A DNA stretch of 47,088 nt. Source: Clostridia bacterium (GTDB lineage Bacteria > Bacillota > Clostridia > Peptostreptococcales > Acidaminobacteraceae). Location of the stretch: positions 1 to 47,088 of the forward strand of contig JAFGVN010000088.1 of NCBI GenBank assembly GCA_016937975.1. Direction: 5' to 3'. Below, piece by piece: positions 33,926-43,783 of the stretch (positions within the stretch are counted from its first letter, which is position 1; the number at the start of each line of letters is the position of its first letter). The translations under genes were made by a program, and so were the position numbers. The notes under the pieces were generated by a model. It was not told the DNA's origin. It saw only the letters and a list, made by a program, of their open reading frames with translations, and ran no database searches.

Positions 33926-34948
33926 ATGTATCGATATAAAATAAAATTATCAATCATTATGTGTCTCATAATGATTTTTGCGATGTTTAACTTTACTTTG
34001 GCTGAACCATCAGATTGGGCTGAAAACTATATGAAATCCATGTTGATGGAGGAATTGGCAAGCCCAAAATTGTTGAACCCTGATTTAATGCAACAACCCA
34101 TTACCCGTGAGGAGTTTGCTGAATTAACGGTTTGGCTCTATGCAAAAGCAAAAAATATGAATCGCAATGATTTGGTACAGTGGAATCCTTTTTCTGATAC
34201 AGACAATGAAATGGTGGCAAAGGCTTTTAATATTGGTATTGTATCTGGCACGGGATATGATCAGTTAGATCGAAGAGTTTTTTCGCCGAAAAACAAAGTA
34301 ACACGTCAGGAAATGGCAGTCATGATTGTTAAAGAGTTAAGGCTGTTAGGGATTGATGTTACGCCAAAGTATACCTTGAAATTTGCAGATGACAGCAGCA
34401 TCGCATCATGGGCTTATGATGCTGTAGCCTATGCTTCTGAGTCCGGCATTATTTCAGGTGTTGGTGATAACAAAGTAGCACCTACTGCAAATGCTACAAG
34501 AGAACAGGCTATGACCATCATCAATAAAATAGCATTAAAATATAAATATATTGATAATAAAGAGTTGTCTTCAAAGTTCAGTACGATTAATGCCAAAAAG
34601 GTTTATGGTTTTTGGATGCCAACATCCAATACACAGTTAAGAGCACTTCAAACAGATACTGGAATTAAATATACAATTAGTTATATTGTTTCATCTTATG
34701 TTGCGGATTTAGAAGGACAAATCGATGATCTCTTAAACATTTTAATAAACACCAGTGCAGTGGATTATACCAGCTTTGTCACAATCAAAAATTGGTTGGA
34801 AGAGGCCTATGATCCAATTTCAAAGACATATGAAGATTTAGAAACAATTTATGTTAATCTTGCGACGAGCAAAACAACCTTTTCGCCAATTAAAAATAGT
34901 ATCAAACTTTCAATAGATAATGCGATTATTGTTGAATACATCAAGTAG
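33926..34948 (+). CDS. Secreted SLH-domain protein (anchor of the second surface pair)
   Basis: The 340-residue protein has a signal peptide (about 1-26, ending FTLA). Three SLH repeats fill about 28-205: DWAENYMKSMLMEE with PITREEFAELTV, FSDTDNEMVAKAFNIGIVSG with VTRQEMAVMIV, and FADDSSIASWAYDAVAYASESGIISG with ATREQAMTII. The C-terminal 130 residues match no domain known to me. The 2235-residue TIG-repeat protein gene starts 10 bases after the stop. The arrangement copies the pair at 14564/15891, where a small SLH protein precedes a giant secreted protein lacking SLH. A pointed function is cell-wall anchoring of the partner, by inference. Confidence 0.9.
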   Translation: MYRYKIKLSIIMCLIMIFAMFNFTLAEPSDWAENYMKSMLMEELASPKLLNPDLMQQPITREEFAELTVWLYAKAKNMNRNDLVQWNPFSDTDNEMVAKAFNIGIVSGTGYDQLDRRVFSPKNKVTRQEMAVMIVKELRLLGIDVTPKYTLKFADDSSIASWAYDAVAYASESGIISGVGDNKVAPTANATREQAMTIINKIALKYKYIDNKELSSKFSTINAKKVYGFWMPTSNTQLRALQTDTGIKYTISYIVSSYVADLEGQIDDLLNILINTSAVDYTSFVTIKNWLEEAYDPISKTYEDLETIYVNLATSKTTFSPIKNSIKLSIDNAIIVEYIK

Positions 34949-34958
34949 GAGGCTAGTT

Positions 34959-37900
34959 ATGAAAAAACGAATTATTGCATTAACATTAGTCTTTGTACTG
35001 ATGTTTTCAAATTTGAGTTATTTTGTCGATGCATCTGTAAATATCAGTGATGTGAGAATTGACTCCATAACCTTTAGAAAAGTGCATACGGGCTATGAAA
35101 TCGCAGGTGCATATATTGAAATTTGGGGTGCCAATTTAAATGATGCAACAATTTTATTTGAGCATGTAATAGATGGCTTTAGAGCAGATATGGGTGATCT
35201 TGAAATCAACACCAGTGGTTTGTTAAGATATACCTTTACAAAAGAGGAAGCCATAAACTTTGGTTCTAGGATTGCAGTAGATGGTACCCAAATTAACTTG
35301 AATTTGGCTTCTTTTCCCAACTTTAGTGATGCTGATAAAAATGTATATAATGTGGATTTAGGTGAAACCATTGCCTTAACAGGTGCAAATCTTAACACCA
35401 TTGACAATAATATCATCAAAGCAAGTTATGGTAACTTGGAAAGAGAATTTATTGTTTATGATCCTTTGAATGATACACCCAACTTAATTAAAATTGAAAA
35501 TCCAGCGGTGCCTGGTGGTATTTTAGGTGAGCAGACCTTATCCATTGAATCCAATACGACTGAAGCCGTAGGTGCTGAAGATTACGAAAAAAGGGTAGTT
35601 TATGTTTATTACAATGCTTTCCGTTTAATTGAAAATCTTGATGTAACAGATCCCAATTTGTATCCCAATACAGGTGCAAAAGGAGATGAATTTTTCATCG
35701 AAGCCGATGATTTAAATCCTAACAGAGATTATCAAGTTTATTTCGTTACCGATACAGGTCAAGAATTAAATGCCAACAATAAGGCAGATTTCGTTTCACT
35801 TTCTATCGATTATGAAGGCGCAAAGGATAGACTGACTTTTAAAGTACCAGATCGTGCTGATTTTGATGAGCTGGAATACACTTTGATTCTAACAGATACA
35901 CAAAATAATTCAGTTATTGCACAGCAAATTCTACCGGATACTTTTTCGGTGGTTGATGCAACTTTTTTACCGACTATTGAAGAAATATATCCGACTTCAG
36001 GACCTCAGGAAGGTGCTGATATTCAAGTGGATGGTCGAAACCTTGTTTCATTGAACATTCCAGATTTAGCAACATCAGGTGTTGTAACAGGAATGACTCA
36101 AGATGGCGATGGTCTACACATTTCCTATCAAAATTCTACTTATAACGGTTTACCTGTTACAATTACGAAGGACATGGTGGTTAAAGTCGGTGGTAAGGCA
36201 ACTTTTCTTTTAGATGAGTTTGGTGTCATTCGTTATAACCAAGGTACGATTGACTCCATATTTATTCATGCCCCTCAAGCAGATGACGCGGAAACAGATC
36301 CTTATAAAGATGTCAATATTGAAATGAAAATTACCATTACAGGTGCAGGCTTTGAATATGTCTTTAACCAAGTTGTTGTAAAACGCGATGGCTTTATGTT
36401 TATTCCAAGTTCCATTACACCGATCGTGGATAAGATAGTTCCCGCAACAAACCATGTTGTAGGGACCCCTGGCGATTACTATACGGGTGAAGATATGATG
36501 CTCGTAATTGAAGGCGGCAACTTCATGGTGAATCGTTACACCGATGGATCAGGAAATGTTTATGTCAATTATCCTCAAGTTTTAATTAAAACTCTAAATG
36601 ATCAATCCCTAGCCAATTACGATATTTTCATCAATCCAAATGCTGAAATCGCAGGTGTTAAGGGAATCATTTATGATATGAGCGATACCATTCTATCAGG
36701 CAACAACTATGTAAAAAATGGAGATGGTACACCTTATCAGTTGGACTTCAAAGTTGTAGATGACAATGGACAAATTATAACAGGCACACAAAATAATGAT
36801 ATCGGTACACGAATTATCGCTAGAATCCCTAGAAATGTTAAAATTGATGTAGCCGATTTTAAGAATGTTTTGGTGGTAAACCCAACTAGAAATTCAAGTG
36901 ATCCGGGTAAAAAATTAATGACCGTTGAAGGGATTGCCTTTGTTGATACCAACGATATACCGATCATTGAATCGGTCACACCAAATGTTGTAACCGTTGA
37001 AGGTAATGAAGAAGTTGTTATTATCGGTAACAACTTCCAAGAAGGTGCAAAAATCTATTTGAATGGTGATGAAATTCTTGGCTTTACAAGGGATATTTCT
37101 CAGTCTGGGGATAAGATTATCTTAACTTTCACAGCACCTCCAGGACCTGCAAGTCGGTCTCAAGTGGTGGTGCAAAACCCATCAGGTGCCATTGCAACTC
37201 AGGATTTCTATTATGTGACCAGTTTTAATAAAGATCCTATTATTACAGATTTCGTGCCCTTAAAAGGTACAGCGGATACCTATGTTGTCATTAATGGTGA
37301 AAACTTCTTAAAGGAAGATCCAACGGCAGAAACCTTAACAGGACTTGATGCCCTCCGTGTGATTGGAACTAGAGTTTTGTTGGATAATGAAGATGTCAAT
37401 GATTATAATCTTAATGTAGAAAATAACATTATTTTCGAAACCTATACAGAACCAGATGTCATTTCTTTTATGACAAGAGATGATGGCAATAAACGTATTA
37501 ATTTAACTCCATTTGATGAAAATCTTTATATCAAAGATGATTCAGGTGTGTATTATTATCTCAGCAATGATGGTGATGGCAATCCTGTTATTACAGATAA
37601 TCTTAACAACGATTATGTATTTAAGTATGAAGTAGATCGTATTAATATTTATAAAGATGATGTTTTGTTGGATCGTCTAGAAGGAAATTACACTTTTGTT
37701 CCTGATGTTAGTGGAACAAAAGGAACCGCAACAATTACCATAGATGGTAAGATCATTACCATTGAAATGGATAACAATGTGTTGTTTATTGGTGAGGCTG
37801 CAGGTGGTGTAAAAGTCCCAAGACTGTCGGATTATGGTGATTCACTTATTTTAATTTCAGACAATGTACCTTCTGAATACTACAAGCTTTATGAGGATTT

Positions 37901-40900
37901 TGATAATACCATTGTTTTGACCAATGGTAAAGACCAGTTGTTTGAAGTTAAAGTTGAAGGTGGTCAATTGGTTGCAAGAAAAAATGTCAGTGAAGCTTAT
38001 GAGATTACGATGGTATCCGATACGGGATTCACTGTAGAAGCAACGCCAAACTTTACTTTAACCATGGCCACAGCTTATAAAAAGGACAGTAATGATCAAA
38101 TTGTAGGTCATAAAGCCAAGGTACTGAACAGAAATCAAATTGCTTTTACTGTTCCTGTATTGGATTCAGGTAAAGGCTATAAAGATTTAAAAGTAGTCAA
38201 TCCCGATACCAAGTATGATGAAAAAATAGATGAAGCCGGTTTTTATTACATTGAGCAAGCTTCTTCAAATCCAAAGATTACAAACATAACACCTCCAGAA
38301 GGCTCAGTTGATGGTGGCTATGCTGTTAAAATTGAAGGTAAAGGCTTTGAAGAAGATATGTCTGTCTACATCGATGGTATGAGAGTGCCTGATGAAGACG
38401 TTGTTGTAGCAACGGATGGTAATTCTGTGAACATCATTATGCCAAAACTCTTAAAGGATTTGGCTGAAGATTATGGTGTTTCATTTTTAGAAGTGCCAGT
38501 TGTGGTTTTAAATCATGATGGTGGTACGGATTCAAGGATCAAAGGCTTTAAATATATTATTCCAACATCATCACCGGAAATCGACTATATCTTACCAACA
38601 GGGGGTACAACCAATGGTGGTACAATTGTTGAGATTATTGGTTATGAGTTCCGATTCTTTGAACCGTATAAAAATTTAGTTGGTGGACAAAATTATGACA
38701 TTGGCGATGAGTTCGTAGATTTATACAAAGATGGCTTATGGACGAATTTATTAGATGCCAATGTACCTGCTGGAGCAGTTACAGAAGTACCAATAGTACC
38801 TGAGCATCCTTATTACAGCAATTATTATGTATCGCCAATCTTGCCTAGAGTTTACTTTGGTGACCAGGTGGCAAAAATAGTAGAGTATGATTCAGGTTAT
38901 TTGAAGGTGTTGTCACCTCAAAACATACCTGGTGAAGTAGATGTCTATGTGGTCAATAATGACTCAGGTGTATCCAATAAAGTGAAATATACCTATTCTT
39001 CTTCAAAACCAACCATCACTAAAATCAATCCATCCTTTGGTAAACGCCAAGGTTTGGAACTTAGAGATGTTTATGGCTTGAACATGTATCAGGGATCATT
39101 TACTGGCTATAAAGACGATGATGATACTGTAATCACCGCTTTAGATCATCTAGAAGCATCTATTCGTTTTTCAGATATCACGAACAAGGACATTGCCAGG
39201 GGCGAATTGAATTCTGGTTTAATCAATGCAGAAAGAGCAACGGTTCAACTGGAAGGTGACTTAAGAGTTGAATACAATGGTTCTAGCAATACCATTACCA
39301 TGAGTGTGGTTGAAGATGGAAAGATTTATAATCGTGTTTTCAACAATTATGATGATTCAACCATTTATTTGCCAATGGAGATGTTAAAGACTGCAGATGG
39401 AGAGTATTACCATCCGGCAGATACAGATGCTTCTTTACACGATGGTGGGACTTATGAAAATCTTGTTTTTGAATATATTAGAGTATCCGTTGAAGACAAG
39501 AGATTCTTAGTGGAACGTTCCTATGCACCTCGAGTGGACTATGACAATTCATCTCACTTAATTGTAACAACACCATCTTATTATAGTGTTGGTGATGTAC
39601 CTGTACTTTTAACGAATCCAGATTACGGTGAAGCAACTTCCACTTTTAAATATACAAATCCAGATAGTGAACCTAAAATTTATCAGGTTTCACCGAGAGA
39701 ATTATCACCTGATGGTACGAAGTACTATACAAAACGTTCAGTAAAGGGTGGTACGCAAATCGAAATAACCGGTTTGGATTTTAGAGATAATTTATCGGTA
39801 TATATTGGTAGTACCAAAGTCACTGTAGCTGAAAAGACAGTGGTTGTGAAAGTTGTGGATGGTGTTCAACAAACCTTTGACCTACTCATTGTCAACGTCC
39901 CAGCAGGGCTTACCAATGAAGTAGGCATTGAGCAGGCAGTCATCATAACCAATACGGATTATGGTGTTGCCAATTCATCCAATGTACCAGACATTTTTGG
40001 CAGCGATAAGAAACCGATGTTCTTTGTTTATCAATTGCCGTTATCCGATCCAAAAATTACAGAAATTAGACCGTCGGAAACCTCTCAATACGGTGGTCAT
40101 TTAGTCACTTTGGTAGGTTCTGATTTTAGAACAGGTGCGACTGTTACCATTGGTTCTTCAGGTGGTGTACCGATTACAAATACAACGATTTTAGAGAGAG
40201 GTACGATCTTAACCTTTACAACACCACTGAACACTTTGTTGCCTGGTGACAAGGCCATTCAAGTACAAAATGATGATTATGGTACTTCAGGCTCTGATAA
40301 AACGATTAAAATTATTTCTTATCCAACCGTGGACAATACCATTACCTTTGAAGATGGCAATACAGTGAATTGGGTGTCAGTAGAAGGTGGTACAAAGATC
40401 GTAATCACAGGTAAGAATTTTTATGAAGGCGCAAAAGTTTACTTTGGTGGCACAAGACAATTGAGCGACGATAGCATCAACGGTGTAAAAGGATTGTTTA
40501 GAGACGATAAGTACTATGTTCTTTCAAATGCTTATGCGGCAACGGAAGTAGAGGTTGTATCTGAAAATGAAATCATTGTGACAACACCACAAATTCCTAT
40601 AGAGGAAACCTATAAAATCACAGTTTTAAATAGTGATGGTGGTCTCTCTGATGAGAATGCCAGTGTGCTTTACAGCGTGCCGGTCCCTTCAAAGCCTGTA
40701 GGTTTGAAGTTGGAGCTCATTGATAATCGCTATATACGTATTTCCGATTATACCGCTTCAGGTCATAAATATTATGAAATCTACTATTTTGTTGGCTCAA
40801 AGACACCAACCCTTATAAAAGATAACCATTACTTGGATATGCGTTATTTAGGCAGTACGGATATAGAACCCTATCGTTTGCCAAGTATTAACGCTGTTGA

Positions 40901-41666
40901 AACCATGCGGTCCAATGAACTTTTAATCATTGGTTTAAAAGCCGTGAATGAGTTTGGTTCATCGGATTGGTCAAATCTTGAGTATCTCACTTATGATCAA
41001 CTCAAAAACGTTGAAGAACTCGGTGATCCTAATATAGATGGCTCTATTGGTGTACCAGAGGGTTATGACTACATTTCAGAAGTCATAGGTACAGAACTGG
41101 TAACCACACTAAGTGCCAAGACCTTGGCACCATCAGTGTATATTAATCTATCCACAGCAAATTATAACAATATTTTCAAACGGGTAGTCAATGTACCTGG
41201 TGCAAAGATCTTGTCCAGCACATCCATTGTAAGAATTGACTACAGTGATGTAAATATTCAGTTTACACCACTCAACTTAAATACAACAGAGTTCCGAGCG
41301 TTAAATACAACCAATGTTTATGGTCGCATTGCAACTTCTACCATTGAAGATGCATATTCAGGCTATATGTTGGGTCAAGTACCGAGAGGCTATAAAGTCT
41401 TATCTAAAGTTGTAACCATTGGGTACGACGCGAAGAACAATACAACACAAAAGATCATTAGCGCTTTAAATGGTGCTATGGATATTGTTATGAAATATGA
41501 TCCTTTGATTTTATCTGGTTATCCAGAATCCTCAGTGGAAATGTATCGATTCAATGTTACAACAAACACTTGGACCAAGTTAAGTTATACCATTGATCAA
41601 GTGAACAATAGAGTATCCGTAAGAACCAATATGCCTGGTGCTTACGTTCTAATGCTAAAACGTTAG
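34959..41666 (+). CDS. Giant secreted protein with IPT/TIG repeats
   Basis: The 2235-residue protein begins at the ATG at 34959 behind AGGAGG, not at 34920 inside the upstream gene. A signal peptide (about 1-26) is followed by about nine IPT/TIG-type Ig-like repeats, recognised by P-x-I-x-x-x-x-P and ITGxxF motifs near residues 338, 668, 761, 1105, 1206, 1351, 1572, 1698 and 1808. An unrelated, Asp/Asn-rich insert lies near 800-1090. A fibronectin-III-like segment begins near 1914, and a separate beta-rich C-terminal domain ends the protein. No SLH repeat, LPXTG or transmembrane tail was found. A role in surface structure or adhesion is inferred; anchoring may come from the SLH protein encoded just upstream. 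Confidence 0.9.
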   Translation: MKKRIIALTLVFVLMFSNLSYFVDASVNISDVRIDSITFRKVHTGYEIAGAYIEIWGANLNDATILFEHVIDGFRADMGDLEINTSGLLRYTFTKEEAINFGSRIAVDGTQINLNLASFPNFSDADKNVYNVDLGETIALTGANLNTIDNNIIKASYGNLEREFIVYDPLNDTPNLIKIENPAVPGGILGEQTLSIESNTTEAVGAEDYEKRVVYVYYNAFRLIENLDVTDPNLYPNTGAKGDEFFIEADDLNPNRDYQVYFVTDTGQELNANNKADFVSLSIDYEGAKDRLTFKVPDRADFDELEYTLILTDTQNNSVIAQQILPDTFSVVDATFLPTIEEIYPTSGPQEGADIQVDGRNLVSLNIPDLATSGVVTGMTQDGDGLHISYQNSTYNGLPVTITKDMVVKVGGKATFLLDEFGVIRYNQGTIDSIFIHAPQADDAETDPYKDVNIEMKITITGAGFEYVFNQVVVKRDGFMFIPSSITPIVDKIVPATNHVVGTPGDYYTGEDMMLVIEGGNFMVNRYTDGSGNVYVNYPQVLIKTLNDQSLANYDIFINPNAEIAGVKGIIYDMSDTILSGNNYVKNGDGTPYQLDFKVVDDNGQIITGTQNNDIGTRIIARIPRNVKIDVADFKNVLVVNPTRNSSDPGKKLMTVEGIAFVDTNDIPIIESVTPNVVTVEGNEEVVIIGNNFQEGAKIYLNGDEILGFTRDISQSGDKIILTFTAPPGPASRSQVVVQNPSGAIATQDFYYVTSFNKDPIITDFVPLKGTADTYVVINGENFLKEDPTAETLTGLDALRVIGTRVLLDNEDVNDYNLNVENNIIFETYTEPDVISFMTRDDGNKRINLTPFDENLYIKDDSGVYYYLSNDGDGNPVITDNLNNDYVFKYEVDRINIYKDDVLLDRLEGNYTFVPDVSGTKGTATITIDGKIITIEMDNNVLFIGEAAGGVKVPRLSDYGDSLILISDNVPSEYYKLYEDFDNTIVLTNGKDQLFEVKVEGGQLVARKNVSEAYEITMVSDTGFTVEATPNFTLTMATAYKKDSNDQIVGHKAKVLNRNQIAFTVPVLDSGKGYKDLKVVNPDTKYDEKIDEAGFYYIEQASSNPKITNITPPEGSVDGGYAVKIEGKGFEEDMSVYIDGMRVPDEDVVVATDGNSVNIIMPKLLKDLAEDYGVSFLEVPVVVLNHDGGTDSRIKGFKYIIPTSSPEIDYILPTGGTTNGGTIVEIIGYEFRFFEPYKNLVGGQNYDIGDEFVDLYKDGLWTNLLDANVPAGAVTEVPIVPEHPYYSNYYVSPILPRVYFGDQVAKIVEYDSGYLKVLSPQNIPGEVDVYVVNNDSGVSNKVKYTYSSSKPTITKINPSFGKRQGLELRDVYGLNMYQGSFTGYKDDDDTVITALDHLEASIRFSDITNKDIARGELNSGLINAERATVQLEGDLRVEYNGSSNTITMSVVEDGKIYNRVFNNYDDSTIYLPMEMLKTADGEYYHPADTDASLHDGGTYENLVFEYIRVSVEDKRFLVERSYAPRVDYDNSSHLIVTTPSYYSVGDVPVLLTNPDYGEATSTFKYTNPDSEPKIYQVSPRELSPDGTKYYTKRSVKGGTQIEITGLDFRDNLSVYIGSTKVTVAEKTVVVKVVDGVQQTFDLLIVNVPAGLTNEVGIEQAVIITNTDYGVANSSNVPDIFGSDKKPMFFVYQLPLSDPKITEIRPSETSQYGGHLVTLVGSDFRTGATVTIGSSGGVPITNTTILERGTILTFTTPLNTLLPGDKAIQVQNDDYGTSGSDKTIKIISYPTVDNTITFEDGNTVNWVSVEGGTKIVITGKNFYEGAKVYFGGTRQLSDDSINGVKGLFRDDKYYVLSNAYAATEVEVVSENEIIVTTPQIPIEETYKITVLNSDGGLSDENASVLYSVPVPSKPVGLKLELIDNRYIRISDYTASGHKYYEIYYFVGSKTPTLIKDNHYLDMRYLGSTDIEPYRLPSINAVETMRSNELLIIGLKAVNEFGSSDWSNLEYLTYDQLKNVEELGDPNIDGSIGVPEGYDYISEVIGTELVTTLSAKTLAPSVYINLSTANYNNIFKRVVNVPGAKILSSTSIVRIDYSDVNIQFTPLNLNTTEFRALNTTNVYGRIATSTIEDAYSGYMLGQVPRGYKVLSKVVTIGYDAKNNTTQKIISALNGAMDIVMKYDPLILSGYPESSVEMYRFNVTTNTWTKLSYTIDQVNNRVSVRTNMPGAYVLMLKR

Positions 41667-41673
41667 TAAAATA

Positions 41674-41714
41674 AAAAGATGAGGTTTTTAAATGAACCTC
41701 GTCTTTCACTTTTT
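41674..41714 (+). terminator. Rho-independent terminator
   Basis: AAAGATGAGGTT (41675-41686) pairs with AACCTCGTCTTT (41695-41706), with one T-G wobble. A T-rich tract follows the giant TIG gene. Confidence 0.88.
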
Positions 41715-41786
41715 TTTGAAATCATGGAACTTTCTTAAATGATCTTCCGTCTTATACAAAGAACAACCAATATGGAGGAAATTAAA

Positions 41787-42812
41787 ATGAAAAAAGTAGT
41801 AAGTTTATTATTGGCGATGATTTTATTATTAAACATGGCTGTGTTTGCAGATACAACTGCAGTACCCGTATTAATCAGTGCGAAATTATTTGATGTGACT
41901 TATGATGGTGATCAGTTTACAATTACACTAGAAGAAAACCCATCAACAGGTTATGTATGGACCTATACCATTCATGATGAAGCTTTAGTAAAGTATATTT
42001 CAGATGAAACTTTAGCATCTGATTCTGGCTTAATGGGTGCACCTGGACAACATCAATTTACATTTGAATCTTTAGAAAATGGTATTTCAACGATTTCATT
42101 CGAGAAAAAGAGACCTTTTGAAGAGGAACCTGTTGCAGGTTTTGAAGCTTTGGTTTATAAGACGGATGACACTTTGATCGTTGAAGAAAATAGCATTGTA
42201 ACCATTATGGATGGAACACCAACAATGGATGCACCAACAACGATAACCATTAATGATGTTGTTTTAGATTTAGACGTGAATATGCAAGTCATTGATGGTG
42301 TGACCATGGTTCCTGTTGCTGAAACCTTAAGAGCTTTGGGCTATGAAGTGATTTGGCATGAAGAGACTCAAACCGTTGAGATTTTAAAAGGTGCACAATG
42401 GACAACGATTACAATTGGCAAGAATGCCTATTTTAAAAACAGAATGGCGCCTTCTGAATTATCAATGGCTCCTGTGATTGTAGACAATCGTACTTTAGTA
42501 CCGGCAGAGTTTTTTTCTGTGATGTTAGGTTTAGGTGTCGTAGTAGATTCAGCTCAATTAGAAATCAATGCATATGCAAATGGCTTTTATGAAGGCTATG
42601 TTTTGGATATCACTTATGACGAAACAGGAACAATGACCATCTCCTTAGGATCTGAGGAAACTCAAGAGATGGCTGATGTGATCATTCACACTTCTAATGC
42701 TTACACTTATAAGCAAGTTGAAATTGTAAAAGGAGAATATGTTCATGTCGTAGCTGCATCCTTTGCAACAATGAGTATCCCGCCACAAACATCAGCATAT
42801 GTGATTTACTAA
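41787..42812 (+). CDS. Secreted chagasin-like (I42) inhibitor fused to a copper-amine-oxidase-N-like domain
   Basis: The start is the ATG at 41787 behind GGAGGA; the upstream frame opening at 41739 has no ribosome site. The 341-residue product has a signal peptide (about 1-21, ending VFAD). A domain at about 40-127 carries the three loop motifs of I42 cysteine-peptidase inhibitors: NPSTGYVW (near 51), GAPGQHQF (near 84) and KRPFEE (near 109). Next comes a copper-amine-oxidase N-terminal-like domain (about 150-260: VDGVTMVPVAETLRALGYEV-type, with NRTLVPAEFFSVMLG), common in Clostridial wall proteins. The C-terminus repeats a small beta segment. A cysteine-protease inhibitory role on the cell surface is inferred. 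Confidence 0.85.
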   Translation: MKKVVSLLLAMILLLNMAVFADTTAVPVLISAKLFDVTYDGDQFTITLEENPSTGYVWTYTIHDEALVKYISDETLASDSGLMGAPGQHQFTFESLENGISTISFEKKRPFEEEPVAGFEALVYKTDDTLIVEENSIVTIMDGTPTMDAPTTITINDVVLDLDVNMQVIDGVTMVPVAETLRALGYEVIWHEETQTVEILKGAQWTTITIGKNAYFKNRMAPSELSMAPVIVDNRTLVPAEFFSVMLGLGVVVDSAQLEINAYANGFYEGYVLDITYDETGTMTISLGSEETQEMADVIIHTSNAYTYKQVEIVKGEYVHVVAASFATMSIPPQTSAYVIY

Positions 42813-42859
42813 TTATGAAATTTAGTGCCCTTTTCATAAGACGTTAATACATCATTCAA

Positions 42860-42888
42860 TTGACGTACGTAATAAAGTACGTTATACT
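42860..42888 (+). promoter_or_regulatory. Toxin-antitoxin promoter with embedded operator
   Basis: TTGACG (42860-42865), exactly 17 bases and TATACT (42883-42888) form a near-consensus promoter. The spacer holds the inverted half-sites ACGTAC (42863-42868) and GTACGT (42877-42882), a natural site for autorepression by the antitoxin. Confidence 0.75.
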
Positions 42889-42910
42889 GTTAATAGGAGG
42901 TGATGTCCTT

Positions 42911-43159
42911 TTGTTAACGATAAGCGTCTCAAATCTTAGAAAAAATATATATAATGTAATAACTCAGACAATTAAGTTTAATGAGCCAGTCCATGTAAAT
43001 ACAAAAGAAGGTAATGCAGTGATTATCAGTGAAGACGATTACAATAGTCTTATTGAAACGCTCTATATTTCCTCTATTCCAGGGATGAAGGAAAGTCTAC
43101 TTGAAGCAAAAAATGCGCCAGATCATGATTTTGTTAACGCTGATGAGGTGGAATGGTAG
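42911..43159 (+). CDS. YefM/Phd-type antitoxin
   Basis: The 82-residue protein starts at TTG 42911, seven bases after AGGAGGTGA. The frame opening at 42860 would start inside the promoter. The N-terminus (LTISVSNLRKNIYNVI) and the following NEPVHVNTKEGNAVIISEDDYNSLIETLYI match the YefM/Phd antitoxin fold. The C-terminal LEAKNAPDHDFVNADEVEW is the usual toxin-binding tail. The antitoxin gene comes before the toxin and ends 1 base before it. It should bind the GTAC-type inverted repeat in its own promoter and block the toxin. Confidence 0.92.
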   Translation: MLTISVSNLRKNIYNVITQTIKFNEPVHVNTKEGNAVIISEDDYNSLIETLYISSIPGMKESLLEAKNAPDHDFVNADEVEW

Positions 43160-43160
43160 G

Positions 43161-43421
43161 ATGTATAGTGTTAAATTATCAAAGAAGGCCATTAAAGATA
43201 TCAACAAACTAAAATTAGCAGGTTTATCTGATAAGGCTCGTAAACTCATTGATTTGTTAAAAGAAAATTCCTATACTACACCACCAAGTTATGAAAAATT
43301 AGTTGGCGATTTAGAGGGTATGTATTCAAGAAGAATTAATATTCAACATCGATTGGTTTATACAGTGGATGAAGAAGAACAAGTTGTTAAAGTTCTAAGA
43401 ATGTGGTCCCATTATGAATAG
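43161..43421 (+). CDS. YoeB/Txe-type mRNA endoribonuclease toxin
   Basis: The 86-residue toxin starts at the ATG at 43161. The longer reading frame from 43101 overlaps the antitoxin and has no ribosome site. Residues line up with the YoeB catalytic set: E45 (SYEKL), R64 in HRLVY, and H84 with Y85 at the C-terminus (WSHYE). The typical LEGMYSRRINIQHRLVY segment is intact. YoeB toxins cut mRNA in the ribosomal A site. It lies directly behind the YefM-like antitoxin and before a strong terminator, so the unit is complete and probably active. Confidence 0.93.
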   Translation: MYSVKLSKKAIKDINKLKLAGLSDKARKLIDLLKENSYTTPPSYEKLVGDLEGMYSRRINIQHRLVYTVDEEEQVVKVLRMWSHYE

Positions 43422-43425
43422 AAAA

Positions 43426-43455
43426 ATCACAATGCTAGATGCATTGTGATTTTTT
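43426..43455 (+). terminator. Rho-independent terminator
   Basis: ATCACAATGC (43426-43435), a TAGAT loop and GCATTGTGAT (43441-43450) are followed by TTTTTATTT, after the toxin gene. Confidence 0.92.
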
Positions 43456-43783
43456 ATTTCACTATTATTAAAATACAATTCATACCCTTTTGAGATGAAT
43501 TACTTTGTGTGAGGAATAGTTATTTTGGTTTTATTTATGTGGTATTCAAACGATCACTGAATCCATTAGCTAAAACAGATGTTTTTTTCATTTTCATGAC
43601 AATTCTTAAGCCCATATGACAAATCCATTCATAATCTTGTTTTCACATCACATAATTTGTATGCTTGTAATGTAAATGTAAAGGTGATTTTGTAAAGAAT
43701 CTTTTATTTTATGCCGATAATCTTATGTAGTCTAAAGTGATTTACAGGTTTTCTGTTGAAATATTTACTCATGGAGGAGTCTT
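43456..43783. other. Gene-free leader region of the 1003-residue SLH protein
   Basis: These 328 bases are AT-rich and hold no plausible gene on either strand. Only the GGAGG ribosome site just before 43784 is clear. TGTAA-like half-sites occur near 43670-43700, but no convincing promoter or operator was identified. Confidence 0.5.

Noticed and set aside
34959-41666. Long tandem repeats as a possible CRISPR or DNA satellite
   Set aside because: The repetition is at protein level (TIG domains); DNA copies are diverged and in frame, with no regular spacers.
42860-42910. Longer antitoxin start inside the promoter region
   Set aside because: It would begin at the -35 box; AGGAGGTGA supports TTG at 42911, and the family N-terminus starts there.
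43456-43783. Search for a secreted peptide gene like that at 20757-20888
   Set aside because: No start with a ribosome site leads to a frame of useful length on either strand.
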